Source: Candidatus Tumulicola sp.
Lineage (GTDB): Bacteria; Vulcanimicrobiota; Vulcanimicrobiia; Eremiobacterales; Eremiobacteraceae
DNA: 64,000 bases
Assembly: GCA_035601835.1 (NCBI GenBank)
Contig: DATNNM010000003.1
Span: 62,001 to 126,000, forward strand
Direction: 5' to 3'
Shown here: positions 1 through 8,287 of the stretch, piece by piece
Numbering within the stretch: the stretch's first letter is position 1
How the letters are laid out: each line of letters starts with the position of its first letter
Translations under genes and position numbers: made by a program
Notes under the pieces: generated by a model
Databases searched by the model: none
What the model saw: the letters and a program-made list of their open reading frames with translations, nothing else
Told to the model about the DNA's origin: nothing

Positions 1-1054
1 CCACGGCACCTCTGGGACGAGCGGCCGGCCGACAGCATTCGCCTGGACGGCGGATGATATGGACCGCATCGCGGAGGCGCATGCTCGCATCATGTGGAGT
101 TTCGGTCTGCGGCCGAGCGACACGGTGTTCGTCGGCTCGATCTTCTCGCTCTACGTCGGGTCCTGGGGGACGTTGCTCGGCGCGGAGCGCCTGGGTGCGG
201 CGGTGTTTCCGTTCGGGGCCGGCGTCGCAGGCCAAACATCGCAGGCGATCCAGTGGATGAGGCAGCTGCGTCCGACCGCATTCTACGGAACACCGTCCTA
301 TGCGCTGCGGTTGGCGGAGGTCGCTCGCGCTGAAGGCATCGACCCGCGCTCGCTCGGCTTGCGCATCATGTTCTTCTCAGGTGAACCGGGAGCCGGAATC
401 CCGTCCATGAAGCGCTTGATCGAATCGACGTTCGGCGCGAGTTGCATCGACTCGGGCAGCATGGGTGAAGCGACGCCTTGGATGAACATCGCCGAATGCG
501 CTCAGCGGACCGGCATGCATCTTTGGCAGGATCTCGTCTACACGGAATTGCTCGATCCGCGAACCTGGCAACGCGTGCCATACGGCGGCACGGGTACGCC
601 CGTCTATACCCAACTCGAGCGGCGTTGCCAACCGATGATCCGGCTCGTCTCCGGTGATCTCGCCGAATGGACCGACGCGCCGTGCGCGTGCGGCCGGACC
701 TACCCGCGTTTTCCGCGGGGCATCATCGGCCGGATCGACGACATGCTCACGATCCGAGGCGAAAATGTCTATCCGAGCGCCATCGAGGATGTGCTGCGCA
801 GCTTCACCGGGCTCGGATCAGAGTTCGAGATCGTCGTCACGCGCGAAAACCAACTCGATGATCTGCGCGTTCGCGTCGAAACCACGCCAATCGGCGGTGC
901 GCCCGACGATCTGGCGGGACGCGTAACCGCGGCGCTGCGCCGGGTGCTTGGCATCCGGCCGACGGTCGAGCTCTGCGAACCGAATTCACTCAAACGAACA
1001 GACCTGAAATCGCGCCGCGTCCGCGATGAACGTCGGCTCAATACACGGACCTAA
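1..1054 (+). CDS. PaaK-like phenylacetate-CoA ligase family protein (5' end outside window)
   Basis: AMP-forming CoA ligase of the PaaK type, expected to activate an aryl or related carboxylate to an acyl-CoA through an acyl-adenylate. The reading frame is open from base 2, and the first visible residues, HGTSGTSGRP, match the glycine/serine-rich ATP-binding loop, so the N-terminal quarter of the usual ~430 residues is missing. Downstream come the adenylation core and the C-terminal lid region, with PRGIIGRIDDMLTIRGENVYP around visible residues 235-255. An internal ATG at 59 is not the true start. The stop TAA (1052-1054) lies in the loop of a palindromic element. No other phenylacetate-pathway gene is visible, so the substrate is unknown. 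It converges on the minus-strand gene that follows. Confidence 0.88.
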   Translation, partial: HGTSGTSGRPTAFAWTADDMDRIAEAHARIMWSFGLRPSDTVFVGSIFSLYVGSWGTLLGAERLGAAVFPFGAGVAGQTSQAIQWMRQLRPTAFYGTPSYALRLAEVARAEGIDPRSLGLRIMFFSGEPGAGIPSMKRLIESTFGASCIDSGSMGEATPWMNIAECAQRTGMHLWQDLVYTELLDPRTWQRVPYGGTGTPVYTQLERRCQPMIRLVSGDLAEWTDAPCACGRTYPRFPRGIIGRIDDMLTIRGENVYPSAIEDVLRSFTGLGSEFEIVVTRENQLDDLRVRVETTPIGGAPDDLAGRVTAALRRVLGIRPTVELCEPNSLKRTDLKSRRVRDERRLNTRT

Positions 1055-1068
1055 GGGTCCGTGGCTAC
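1044..1068. repeat. Palindromic element (CACGGACC type) at a convergent gene junction
   Basis: Eight-base arms CACGGACC (1044-1051) and GGTCCGTG (1056-1063) enclose the loop TAAG, followed by GGCTAC, which reads GTAGCC at the head on the minus strand. The loop gives the TAA stop of the upstream plus-strand gene. The GTAG head gives the TAG stop (1067-1065) of the convergent minus-strand gene. A near-identical copy lies at 36762-36786. Confidence 0.85.
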
Positions 1069-1607
1069 ACTAACGTCTCGTCGACGATGCCGATGCCTTG
1101 CTCGCGATAGTCCTTTGAAAGCCGGACGTACGCGTCGGCCGCGATCTCGATCCAGTGAGCCGCGCTGCCTTCGAGTTTCTTCTTCACCTTGGCCGGCGCG
1201 CCGGCAGCCAAACATGCCGGGGGTATTTCTTGGTCCTCCAGCACGACCGAGCCCGCGGCGATCAACGCACGTTCACCGATCTTGGCGCGGTCGAGGACGA
1301 CCGCGTTCATGCCGATGAGCGCACCGCGCCCGACATGGCAGGCTTCCAAGATAGCGCCGTGCCCGATCGTGACATGGTCTTCGATCACGGTGTCGTGACC
1401 TTCGTACACGTGGATGACGACATTATCCTGAACCGAGGTCTTCGCGCCGATGCGGATGCCGGCTTCATCGCCGCGCAGCACGGCGCCGAACCAGACGCTC
1501 GCGCCATCGCCGATCTCCACGTCGCCGATCAAGGCGGCCGTGGGCGCGATGAACGCGCCCTTGCCGATCTTGGGCGTCTTGCCGTTGAACGTCAGAATGC
1601 ACGCCAT
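1065..1607 (-). CDS. Gamma-carbonic-anhydrase-like hexapeptide-repeat protein (YrdA/PaaY type)
   Basis: A 180-residue left-handed beta-helix protein with continuous hexapeptide repeats (I-G-x-G-A and similar) from about residue 12 to 150, the normal length for the family. In true gamma-carbonic anhydrases three histidines bind the metal. His66 (VVIHV) and His83 (TIGHGAIL) are present, but the position five residues after His83 is Glu88, where the family usually has His; His91 is close by. Carbonic anhydrase activity is therefore doubtful, and a PaaY-like thioesterase or structural role is possible. It starts at ATG 1607, 11 bases after the RNase E/G stop, and is probably cotranscribed with it. 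Its TAG stop is formed by the GTAG head of the palindromic element at 1044-1068. Confidence 0.85.
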   Translation of the reverse strand: MACILTFNGKTPKIGKGAFIAPTAALIGDVEIGDGASVWFGAVLRGDEAGIRIGAKTSVQDNVVIHVYEGHDTVIEDHVTIGHGAILEACHVGRGALIGMNAVVLDRAKIGERALIAAGSVVLEDQEIPPACLAAGAPAKVKKKLEGSAAHWIEIAADAYVRLSKDYREQGIGIVDETLV

Positions 1608-1618
1608 TGCGTTTAGCC

Positions 1619-4600
1619 CTACTCCTCGGTCTCGTCGATGAACGGCTCGCCAATAGGCGCCCGGAAGTGCGGCGCACCCTCGGGTGGTCCTCCGTCGGGG
1701 GCGTCCTCGCGTCGGCGTTCCTCCGCGCGTTCGCGCGCGCGCAGGCGGCGCTCGTCGAGATCGTCTTCATCCGTGACGAAAAGCGAGCTATCCGGGGTAT
1801 GCGCTTCTGGCCTCTGCGATGCCATCGGCGTTTCGAATTCGTCATCGGGCGGCGGTGGATACAGCTGCCGGATCTTGCCCTTGGGCGGCGGCGCCGCTCC
1901 CGGCTGCCGCTTCATGGCGCCATGCGAAGGCCTGCGACGCCCCATGGGCGGGTTCTTGGGCGCGGTTCCGCCCTCCACGACCGGTTCCGGCTCGCTTCCG
2001 GGCGGCGGATAGAGTTGCTTGACGGTGCGCGGCGTGCCGTCGCTCCGTCCGCGTCCTCGACCGCGACCGCCCCGATCCTCGCGGCCGCCTCGCCCGCCTG
2101 GCGGGCGTTCCGGACGATCGCCTGGCCCACGCCCGTCGCGCGGTTCGCGCGGTCCGCGATCTTCGCGTGGTTCGCGCGGTCCGCGATCTTCGCGCGGTTC
2201 GCGCGGTCCGCGATCTTCGCGCGGTTCGCGAGGCCGCATGCGCGGCGGCGGCGCTTCCTGGAATTCGACATCGATCGCGGCCGGCTGTGATGGGCCGATG
2301 ACGACGTCGAGTTCGTCTTCGTCGAATTCGTCTTGCGGTGGCCGCGGTGCACGCGGCGCGGGCGCCGTTCGCTCGCGCTGATCGCGCGCGCGTGGTTCGC
2401 GCACGCGCGGTTCGCGCTCGCCCTCGCGGCGCGGTCGCTCGCGTATCGGCGCATTTGCTGATTCCAGGTCCACCGGTGCGCCATACAATTGTTTCACCGG
2501 CCCGAAGAATCGGCGTGGGCGGCGCGGTTCGGGCGCGTCCGAATCTCTCGGACGAGCTTCCTCTTCGTCGTCGATCGCCGGGGTATCCGCCACAACCAAC
2601 TCGTCTTCGGTCTCTTCGTCGCCCGCAGCCGTCTCGTGCGACGGCGCAGCCCTGCCTCCGCGTCCGCGACGACGGCGACGGCGACGGCGCGCGGCTTCTG
2701 CGCTCTCTTCGGTTTCTTGCGCCGCAGCCGGCGCGGGAAGTCCGCTTTGGCGCTTCTCCGGCACGATCACGACCGCCGAGTCGTCATCGTCATCGTAATC
2801 GATGTCGGATTCGCCGCCGACGATCAACGGTTGGAATCCACCGCGCGTTTCAGGGGCACGGCCGGGCCGGCCGCCGCGCGCAGAACCTGGTCGTCCTCCG
2901 CGCGCCGGCGGGCGTGTGCCGGTGCGCCGGCTCTCGTCGCGGCGTCCTTCATCGCGCTTGGCTTCATCGCGACGGGGTGCTTCACGGCGCGCATCATCGC
3001 GCCGGGGTGCTTCGCGGCGCGCATCATCGCGCCGGCCCGTTCCGGCCGCTCCGGCGCGCGCGACCGGACGATCGCGCCGCGCGCTGCCGCGCCCGGCACC
3101 GCCGGCCTGACGGCCGCCGCGCAGCGTATAATCCTCTTCTTCTTCGTCCTCTTCCAAACCGAACACGTTGCGCGGCATCGCTATCCGGTCGACGCGAGCC
3201 GGTGCCGGAGTCGCCGGCGGACGCGGCATCTCCTTGGTCTCCTCGCCCTCTGCGGCGGCACGGCCGCTGCGACCGCGCCTGCGGCGCCGTTTTGCGACCT
3301 GCAGCGGTTCTGCCAACTCGGCGTGCGCGATGTTCGCGTCAACCGATGTGATCTTCAACTTCGCCGTAAGACCCGCGCCGCTCGCAGCATCCTTGACTTC
3401 GATGAGCATGCCGTCCACCACGGCGATACCGGAGGACGGATCGGGCATGCGCACGGGCAGCAGGTCGGCCTCGATGTCTTTGCCGACCAGCACCGGGCGG
3501 CGCTGACGATGCGCCGGCTCGAAGACGATCTGCTCGCGATGGCGATGCGGCTGCACGAACAGGCGCAGCTCCGCGTTCATGCTCTTGGCCAGCTTGTCGA
3601 ACTCTTCGCGATACCAGCCCATCAACTGCGTGGCGACCGAAGGATCGATCACGATGTCGTAGTTCTTGTTGTTGCCCCCGTCGATGCCGGTTTGGCGGAT
3701 CTGGCGCAGCAGCGCGATCGCCAGCGTCTCGCTCGACATCACGGTGCCGAGCCCGGCGCAGTACGGGCACTCCGAGCGCAACTGACCTGCCAGGTCCTTG
3801 CCCACGCGCTTGCGCGTGAACTCGAGCAACCCGAGATTTGAGAATTCTTGGATGGTGCTGCGCGTGCGATCGCGCCGCAAGGCATCGGACAGCGTGGCGA
3901 TCACCTGCGCGCGGCTCCGCTCGTGCGCCATGTCGATGAAGTCGACCACGATGATGCCGCCGATGTCGCGCAGCCGCACTTGACGTGCGACCTCTGCCGC
4001 AGCCTCGATATTGGTGCGCACGAGCGTGTCTTCAAGGTTCTTGCCGCCGGTGAACTTGCCGGTGTTGACGTCCACCACGGTCAGCGCTTCGGTGGATTCG
4101 AGCACCAAATGCCCGCCCGAGGGCAAGAAGATCTTGGGCTTCAGCAGTTTTTGCAGCTCTTCATCGATGCCGCGCACCGCGAATAGGTTGCCCGGCCCCT
4201 GCCACAGCTTGAGCCGGCTCAGATATTGTGGGCCGAAGAGCGCCATGGTATTGCGGATCTCTTCGTACTGCTCTTTGGAGTCGATGAGGACTTCTTCCAC
4301 GTCGCTCGTGAGGAAGTCGCGCACGGCCTTGAAGACCAGGTTCAGATCTTTGTGCAGCAGCGAGGGCGCGCTAGCGCGCTTGTACGATTCGAGGATGCTG
4401 TGCCACAGGCGCAGCTGCACGCCGAGGTCGGCGATGAGTTCGGCTTCGCTGACGTTCGTCGCGGCGGTGCGCACGATCGTGGCCATGCCCTCGGGACGCA
4501 CGCGGCGCATGATCTGTTTGAGCCGGTTGCGCTCCTGCTCGTCTTCGATGCGCGACGACACGCCCGAGTAGCGGCCGGTCGGCATGAGCACGAGGTAGCG

Positions 4601-4978
4601 CCCCGGCAGCGAGATGTTCGTGGAGACGCGGGCGCCTTTGAGCCCGCGCGGTTCTTTGACGATCTGGACGAGGATCTCGTCGCCGACCCTGAGCAGTTCG
4701 CCGACCGTGCTGCCGCGGCGGCGGTCGGTGATCTCGGTCTCCCCGATGTTGATCGGGTCGCGGCGGATGTCGTCTACATAGAGGAACGCATTGCGGCCGA
4801 GCCCGATGTTGACGAAGCACGCCCCCATGCCCGGGAGGACGTTCTCGACGCGGCCCTTATAGATCGAGCCGATGACCTTTTCTTCGCGTTCGAAATAGAT
4901 CTCAGCAAGGGCGCCTTCTTCGAGCACTGCGACGCGGTTCTCCCAATCGTCGCATGAAATGAGTATCTCGGTTTTCAA
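1619..4978 (-). CDS. rng: Ribonuclease E/G with long disordered arginine-rich tail
   Basis: Endoribonuclease for rRNA processing and mRNA decay, 1119 residues. The catalytic core (about 1-470) has an S1-like RNA-binding segment (about 35-120), metal-binding Asp303 (VVDVNTGKFTG) and Asp346 (IIVVDFIDM), and the zinc-link cysteines Cys404 and Cys407 (CPYC), numbered as in E. coli RNase E. From about residue 560 the protein becomes low-complexity, rich in Arg, Gly, Pro, Glu and Asp, with tandem peptide repeats, resembling the disordered scaffold half of RNase E. A degradosome-scaffold or RNA-binding role for the tail is inferred. The start is a TTG at 4978; the residues after it align with the RNase G/E N-terminus, but only a weak ribosome site precedes it. 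It is followed 11 bases later by the carbonic-anhydrase-like gene. Confidence 0.93.
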   Translation of the reverse strand: MKTEILISCDDWENRVAVLEEGALAEIYFEREEKVIGSIYKGRVENVLPGMGACFVNIGLGRNAFLYVDDIRRDPINIGETEITDRRRGSTVGELLRVGDEILVQIVKEPRGLKGARVSTNISLPGRYLVLMPTGRYSGVSSRIEDEQERNRLKQIMRRVRPEGMATIVRTAATNVSEAELIADLGVQLRLWHSILESYKRASAPSLLHKDLNLVFKAVRDFLTSDVEEVLIDSKEQYEEIRNTMALFGPQYLSRLKLWQGPGNLFAVRGIDEELQKLLKPKIFLPSGGHLVLESTEALTVVDVNTGKFTGGKNLEDTLVRTNIEAAAEVARQVRLRDIGGIIVVDFIDMAHERSRAQVIATLSDALRRDRTRSTIQEFSNLGLLEFTRKRVGKDLAGQLRSECPYCAGLGTVMSSETLAIALLRQIRQTGIDGGNNKNYDIVIDPSVATQLMGWYREEFDKLAKSMNAELRLFVQPHRHREQIVFEPAHRQRRPVLVGKDIEADLLPVRMPDPSSGIAVVDGMLIEVKDAASGAGLTAKLKITSVDANIAHAELAEPLQVAKRRRRRGRSGRAAAEGEETKEMPRPPATPAPARVDRIAMPRNVFGLEEDEEEEDYTLRGGRQAGGAGRGSARRDRPVARAGAAGTGRRDDARREAPRRDDARREAPRRDEAKRDEGRRDESRRTGTRPPARGGRPGSARGGRPGRAPETRGGFQPLIVGGESDIDYDDDDDSAVVIVPEKRQSGLPAPAAAQETEESAEAARRRRRRRRGRGGRAAPSHETAAGDEETEDELVVADTPAIDDEEEARPRDSDAPEPRRPRRFFGPVKQLYGAPVDLESANAPIRERPRREGEREPRVREPRARDQRERTAPAPRAPRPPQDEFDEDELDVVIGPSQPAAIDVEFQEAPPPRMRPREPREDRGPREPREDRGPREPREDRGPREPRDGRGPGDRPERPPGGRGGREDRGGRGRGRGRSDGTPRTVKQLYPPPGSEPEPVVEGGTAPKNPPMGRRRPSHGAMKRQPGAAPPPKGKIRQLYPPPPDDEFETPMASQRPEAHTPDSSLFVTDEDDLDERRLRARERAEERRREDAPDGGPPEGAPHFRAPIGEPFIDETEE
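2142..2233. repeat. 27-nt tandem repeat inside the RNase E/G tail
   Basis: Three consecutive 27-nt units (2142-2168, 2169-2195, 2196-2222) differ at one or two bases, and a partial fourth unit follows. On the coding (minus) strand they encode a nine-residue Pro-Arg-Glu-Pro-Arg-Glu-Asp-Arg-Gly repeat. Near-identity at the DNA level indicates recent slippage expansion. Confidence 0.9.
2971..3030. repeat. 30-nt direct repeat inside the RNase E/G tail
   Basis: Two adjacent 30-nt units (2971-3000 and 3001-3030) differ at only two positions. They encode a repeated ten-residue Arg/Asp/Glu/Ala/Pro motif on the minus strand, a second independent expansion in the same disordered tail. Confidence 0.8.
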
Positions 4979-5022
4979 AAAAGTGTACCTGTTCTAAAGG
5001 AAAGCAAAAACGAGCGCTTTGC

Positions 5023-5053
5023 ATAGTAGCAAAGAGCTCCGGCGCAGCGTCAA
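5023..5053 (-). promoter_or_regulatory. Possible sigma-70-like promoter for the RNase E/G operon
   Basis: On the minus strand TTGACG (5053-5048) is followed after 19 bases by TACTAT (5028-5023), about 45 bases before the TTG start at 4978. The -35 match is good; the -10 match is only four of six and the spacer is long. The rest of the 300-base stretch 4979-5280 shows no convincing gene. Confidence 0.35.
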
Positions 5054-5280
5054 TCGAAGCTGCGCGCTTTGTTCTGGGGAAGGATTGTAGAATCTGTACG
5101 TTGCTCCGGATCGTAGTCCACCGGGTTGTTCCGCGAGCCGCGGCGGCCCTAGTCTAGTGCTGCCTGCTCAAGCGGGGCCCGATGAGTCGAAAAAACTTTC
5201 TCAGATGGCGGCGTCCGTTTTATCGTGTGGACTGCGGCGCCAACATCCATGGTATTCGCCGAACCGCCCTCATCCGCCCT

Positions 5281-5793
5281 TTATCGCGGGACAAGCAGTA
5301 TGGCTGCGGACGTCAGCCAGAGCACCATCCCGCACGCCAGGCACGTCACAGCCTGCCGCTGCCGGCGCTCTCGCAAAGCAAGCGCTGCTAGCGACGCGGC
5401 GGCGATCACCCCGCCGGTCAAATAGTACAGCTTCGCGCCAAAGATCCAGGCCAACGGCAAGAAGTGCAACCCCACGATGAGCGCGATGAGCGACACGATG
5501 AGATCGCGCCTGCCTTGGCGAGCGACGAGAATGATGGCGCCGATGATGAGGATCCATTCGAGGCTCACGATGGTCCAAAACCAGGCGCTCGTTGCCGAGG
5601 TCGCCGCAGCCGGGACCTGAGGCAGATGCTGTGCGATCAGCATCTGTTTGACTGCGCCGGCTGCGAGCGCCGCCGTGCCCAGGCCGACCCCGAGCCAGGC
5701 GCGCCAATCGAGGACGCTTGCAAAGTTCGCCGCCATCAGCAACCAGAGCGCGCCGAATCCAGTAAGCAGGAGGATGCCGATCGCCTCAACCAT
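5281..5793 (-). CDS. Small integral membrane protein of unknown function, downstream of rodA
   Basis: A 170-residue protein starting at ATG 5793, which overlaps the rodA stop in a TGATG junction, so translation is probably coupled. The sequence is mostly hydrophobic, with about five predicted membrane helices (near residues 4-25, 33-50, 70-92, 95-115 and 118-135, plus a possible one close to the C-terminus). There is no obvious catalytic motif and I do not recognise the family. The frame stays open upstream across rodA, but that extension is an out-of-frame shadow of rodA. Its position suggests an accessory envelope or cell-shape role, which is inference only. Confidence 0.7.
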   Translation of the reverse strand: MVEAIGILLLTGFGALWLLMAANFASVLDWRAWLGVGLGTAALAAGAVKQMLIAQHLPQVPAAATSATSAWFWTIVSLEWILIIGAIILVARQGRRDLIVSLIALIVGLHFLPLAWIFGAKLYYLTGGVIAAASLAALALRERRQRQAVTCLACGMVLWLTSAAILLVPR

Positions 5794-6911
5794 CAGCCTG
5801 ATTCTGAAAAGGACATCTTGTCGCGTTGCAGATGGATGTTCAGCAAGATGCCGACCGCCATGAGAGACGTGATCAGGCTGGAACCGCCATAGGAGATGAA
5901 GGGCAGCGGGATGCCCGTCACCGGCATGATGCCGATCGTCATGCCGATGTTCACCAGCATGTGGAAGGTGAACATAGCGATGATGCCCACCGCCACGAGC
6001 AAGCCGTACTTGTCGCGTGCCGCCGTGACCGCGAACATGGCGGACCCGAGCAGCAGCGCGTAGAGCCCGAGCAGCGCCAGCGCGCCGAGGAAGCCGAGTT
6101 CCTCGCCGATGACCGAGAAGATGAAATCGGTCGCGTGCTCCGGCACGAAGCCCAACTGCGTTTGCGTGCCCTGATACAGACCTTTGCCTGCGAGACTGCC
6201 GGAACCGACCGCGATTTTGGACTGGATGAGGCTCCAACCCGCGCCCTGGGGGTCGTGTTTGGGATCGAGAAACACGAGCAGCCGCTGGCGCTGGTAGCCC
6301 TTGAGGAAATACGGCGTCGCCACCGCGATGAAGCCTCCGAGCGTCACGGTTACGGCGTACGCCGCGAAATGAAGAATCTTCGGCAGCGCAAAGAAGAGCA
6401 TGACGGTGAGAATCGCCATGAGAACGAGCGCGGTGCCGAGATCCGGCTGCTTCATCACGAGCGCCGCCGGCACGACCACCGCCGCGATCGGCAGCCACAT
6501 CTCCCAAATGTGCTGGTACGAGCGCTTGGGGCTTGCCAGGATCGCCGCGAGCGAGAGTATCATGAACAATTTGGCCGGCTCTGACGGCTGGAAGACGAAG
6601 GGCCCGATGCCGATCCAGCGCTGAGCGCCAAGCGCTTGATGCCCCGCGACCGCCACCGCTCCCAGCATCAGGATGTTCAGAAGGTACAGCGGCCATGCCA
6701 AACGCTGCCAGAGATGATAATCGACGAAGGCGAACGCGAGCATGAGCGCCGCGCCGACGATGAGGAATGCAAGCTGGTGGGTGAAATCGCTACGGCCCCC
6801 CGGGATGTGCAGCGCGGCGCTCTTGATGACGATCAAGCCGAAGACCGAAAGCGCAATAGCCGCTGCGAGCAGCGGATAGTTCAGCGATTGATACCAGGGC
6901 CGTTCCAGCAT
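5793..6911 (-). CDS. rodA: RodA, SEDS peptidoglycan glycosyltransferase
   Basis: Polytopic SEDS-family polymerase that builds glycan strands from lipid II in the elongation complex, 372 residues, the usual length, with about ten membrane helices. Family signatures are visible: QRWIGIGPFVFQPSEPAKL (about 97-115), KQPDLGTALV (about 154-163), the conserved Gly/Gln-rich periplasmic loop (YQGTQTQLGFVPEHATDFIFSVIGEE) and the C-terminal GIPLPFISYGGSS. The extracellular Glu-His-Ala-Thr-Asp segment includes the catalytic Asp. It is the fifth gene of the min operon, about 40 bases after minE, separated from it by a palindromic element. RodA is preferred over FtsW because of length and sequence flavour, but the two are hard to tell apart without a tree. 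Confidence 0.9.
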   Translation of the reverse strand: MLERPWYQSLNYPLLAAAIALSVFGLIVIKSAALHIPGGRSDFTHQLAFLIVGAALMLAFAFVDYHLWQRLAWPLYLLNILMLGAVAVAGHQALGAQRWIGIGPFVFQPSEPAKLFMILSLAAILASPKRSYQHIWEMWLPIAAVVVPAALVMKQPDLGTALVLMAILTVMLFFALPKILHFAAYAVTVTLGGFIAVATPYFLKGYQRQRLLVFLDPKHDPQGAGWSLIQSKIAVGSGSLAGKGLYQGTQTQLGFVPEHATDFIFSVIGEELGFLGALALLGLYALLLGSAMFAVTAARDKYGLLVAVGIIAMFTFHMLVNIGMTIGIMPVTGIPLPFISYGGSSLITSLMAVGILLNIHLQRDKMSFSESG

Positions 6912-6933
6912 GGGGTTAGGGTAGGTTGGACAA

Positions 6934-6957
6934 CCGGGGCTAAAGCCCCGGCACTAC
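6934..6957 (-). repeat. 24-nt palindromic element (CCGGGGC type) forming the minE stop
   Basis: Arms CCGGGGC and GCCCCGG around TAAA, then GGCACTAC. Read on the minus strand it begins GTAG, and that TAG (6956-6954) is the stop codon of minE. Related copies are at 12020, 13175, 17248, 22936 and elsewhere. Confidence 0.88.
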
Positions 6958-7355
6958 AAGGACGTGTCCGGCTCCACGGGCGCGTCCGGCTCTACCGATG
7001 GCGTTTCCGCGTCAGGCGCGACCTGCGGCTTGCGGCGCCGGCGGCGGCGCCGAGGCATCTTCTCTGAGACGAGCGCTGCGTGTCCATCCCCATTGGGTTT
7101 CGGACGGATGCTGAGCACCGGGATGTTGGCCAGCAGCATGAAGCGCCGCTCGGCGCTTTCAAAATGCACGTCCAAGCCGCCCTCATCGATATCCAGGTAG
7201 CGGCGCACGACCGAGATCATCTCACCCTTCATCGCGTCGAAGATCTCCGGAGCCAGGGACACGCGGTCCGACATCAGCACCAAACGCAGCCGCTCCTTGG
7301 CCTGGCTGCCGCTGGCTTCTTCGCGCCGGAAGAACCTCGTGATGAAATCCAACAT
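6954..7355 (-). CDS. minE: Cell division topological specificity factor MinE
   Basis: A 133-residue protein. The N-terminus (MLDFITRFFRREE) is the amphipathic membrane-targeting and MinD-binding segment. Residues about 20-55 (AKERLRLVLMSDR) are the anti-MinCD helix or strand, and the dimerisation domain continues to about residue 95. It stimulates MinD ATPase and drives pole-to-pole oscillation. The typical length is ~85-90 residues; here a basic run (seven Arg) and an acidic/Pro-rich tail are added at the C-terminus. The ATG at 7355 has a GGAGG site eight bases upstream. It lies five bases after the second minD. The TAG stop belongs to the palindromic element at 6934-6957, so the present C-terminus may have been set by its insertion. 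Confidence 0.9.
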   Translation of the reverse strand: MLDFITRFFRREEASGSQAKERLRLVLMSDRVSLAPEIFDAMKGEMISVVRRYLDIDEGGLDVHFESAERRFMLLANIPVLSIRPKPNGDGHAALVSEKMPRRRRRRRKPQVAPDAETPSVEPDAPVEPDTSL

Positions 7356-7360
7356 GCTTT

Positions 7361-8287
7361 CTATCCTCCGCGCGTGTCCGGCCGCTGCAGGCCGAGCGTC
7401 ATTTTCAGACGTGTCAGGAATCCGTCCGCCGCTTGGAACGTCGGAATCGGTATGGATTCCCCAAGCAGCCGTTGCACGATGCGCCGAAAAGCCGCGCCGG
7501 TCTCCGAGCCTGGGATGTCGATGACCGGCGTGCCGCGATTCGCCGCGATGATGATATCCTTTTCGTCGGGCACGACGCCGATGAGCTCGAGCCGCAAGAT
7601 GTCCACGACATCGCTGACGCTCATCATCGTGCCTTTCTTGACGAGCGCCGGCCGCACGCGATTGACGATCAGCCGGGACTCGACGTCGGGCGGCAGCAGC
7701 CCGATGATGCGATCGGCGTCGCGCACCGCTGAGACCTCGGGCGTCGTGACGATGATAGCTTCCTTCGCGCCCACCACCGCGTTCCGAAAGCCTTGCTCGA
7801 TGCCCGCCGGGCTGTCGATCAACACGAAATCGAACCGCTCGGCGAGCGTGCGCACGAGCGCGGCCATCTTGTCCTGCGGCACGTCGTCCTTTTCGCGATC
7901 CTGCGCCGCCGGCAGCAAGAACAACGTGCGCCGCGCGCGATCGCGCACGAGCGCTTCGTCGAGCGAGCATTTCTCTTCGATGACGTCGAGGAGATGTTTT
8001 CGGACGCGGTTCTCAAGCCCGAGCGTGACGTCAAGATTGCGCAAGCCGACGTCCGCGTCCACGACGACGACGTTCTTGCCCGCTTCGGCCAGCCCGCTGC
8101 CCAGATTCGCGGTCGTCGTCGTCTTGCCGACGCCGCCTTTGCCCGACGTGACGACGATGGTGCGGCCCAACGAGACCTTCTTGTCGGGGCGTGCGATGGC
8201 TTCGCGGGCGGTTTCCGCCGGCGCCTCTTGATTCGAAAGGCTCAGCGCTTCTTCGACGGTCATCTCTTCGCGATTGATATCCGTCAT
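7361..8287 (-). CDS. minD: Septum-site determining ATPase MinD, second tandem copy with N-terminal extension
   Basis: A 308-residue ParA/MinD-family ATPase. An acidic extension of about 36 residues precedes the deviant Walker A motif SGKGGVGKTT. Other signatures are DADVGLRNLD, IDSPAGIEQGF and TTPEVSAVRDADR. The C-terminus has an amphipathic segment (GFLTRLKMTLGL) like the membrane-targeting helix. ATG 8287 overlaps the upstream minD stop by four bases (ATGA). Walker residues are intact, so it should be active. Having two MinD genes in one operon is unusual; the copies share motifs but are clearly diverged, so this is an old duplication rather than a recent repeat. The division of labour between the two is unknown. 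Confidence 0.93.
   Translation of the reverse strand: MTDINREEMTVEEALSLSNQEAPAETAREAIARPDKKVSLGRTIVVTSGKGGVGKTTTTANLGSGLAEAGKNVVVVDADVGLRNLDVTLGLENRVRKHLLDVIEEKCSLDEALVRDRARRTLFLLPAAQDREKDDVPQDKMAALVRTLAERFDFVLIDSPAGIEQGFRNAVVGAKEAIIVTTPEVSAVRDADRIIGLLPPDVESRLIVNRVRPALVKKGTMMSVSDVVDILRLELIGVVPDEKDIIIAANRGTPVIDIPGSETGAAFRRIVQRLLGESIPIPTFQAADGFLTRLKMTLGLQRPDTRGG

Noticed and set aside
2142-2233. CRISPR-like array
   Set aside because: The units are contiguous with no spacers and encode an in-frame nine-residue protein repeat inside the RNase E/G tail.
5140-5215. Possible tRNA gene (GCGGCCCTAGTCTAGTGC start looked like a tRNA 5' half)
   Set aside because: No TPsiC GTTCGA motif, no matching acceptor stem and no anticodon arm could be drawn.
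5793-6696. Upstream extension of the small membrane protein frame across rodA to 471 codons
   Set aside because: The extension is an out-of-frame reading of rodA with Arg/Ala/Gly-rich composition; the TGATG junction at 5793 gives a clear start.
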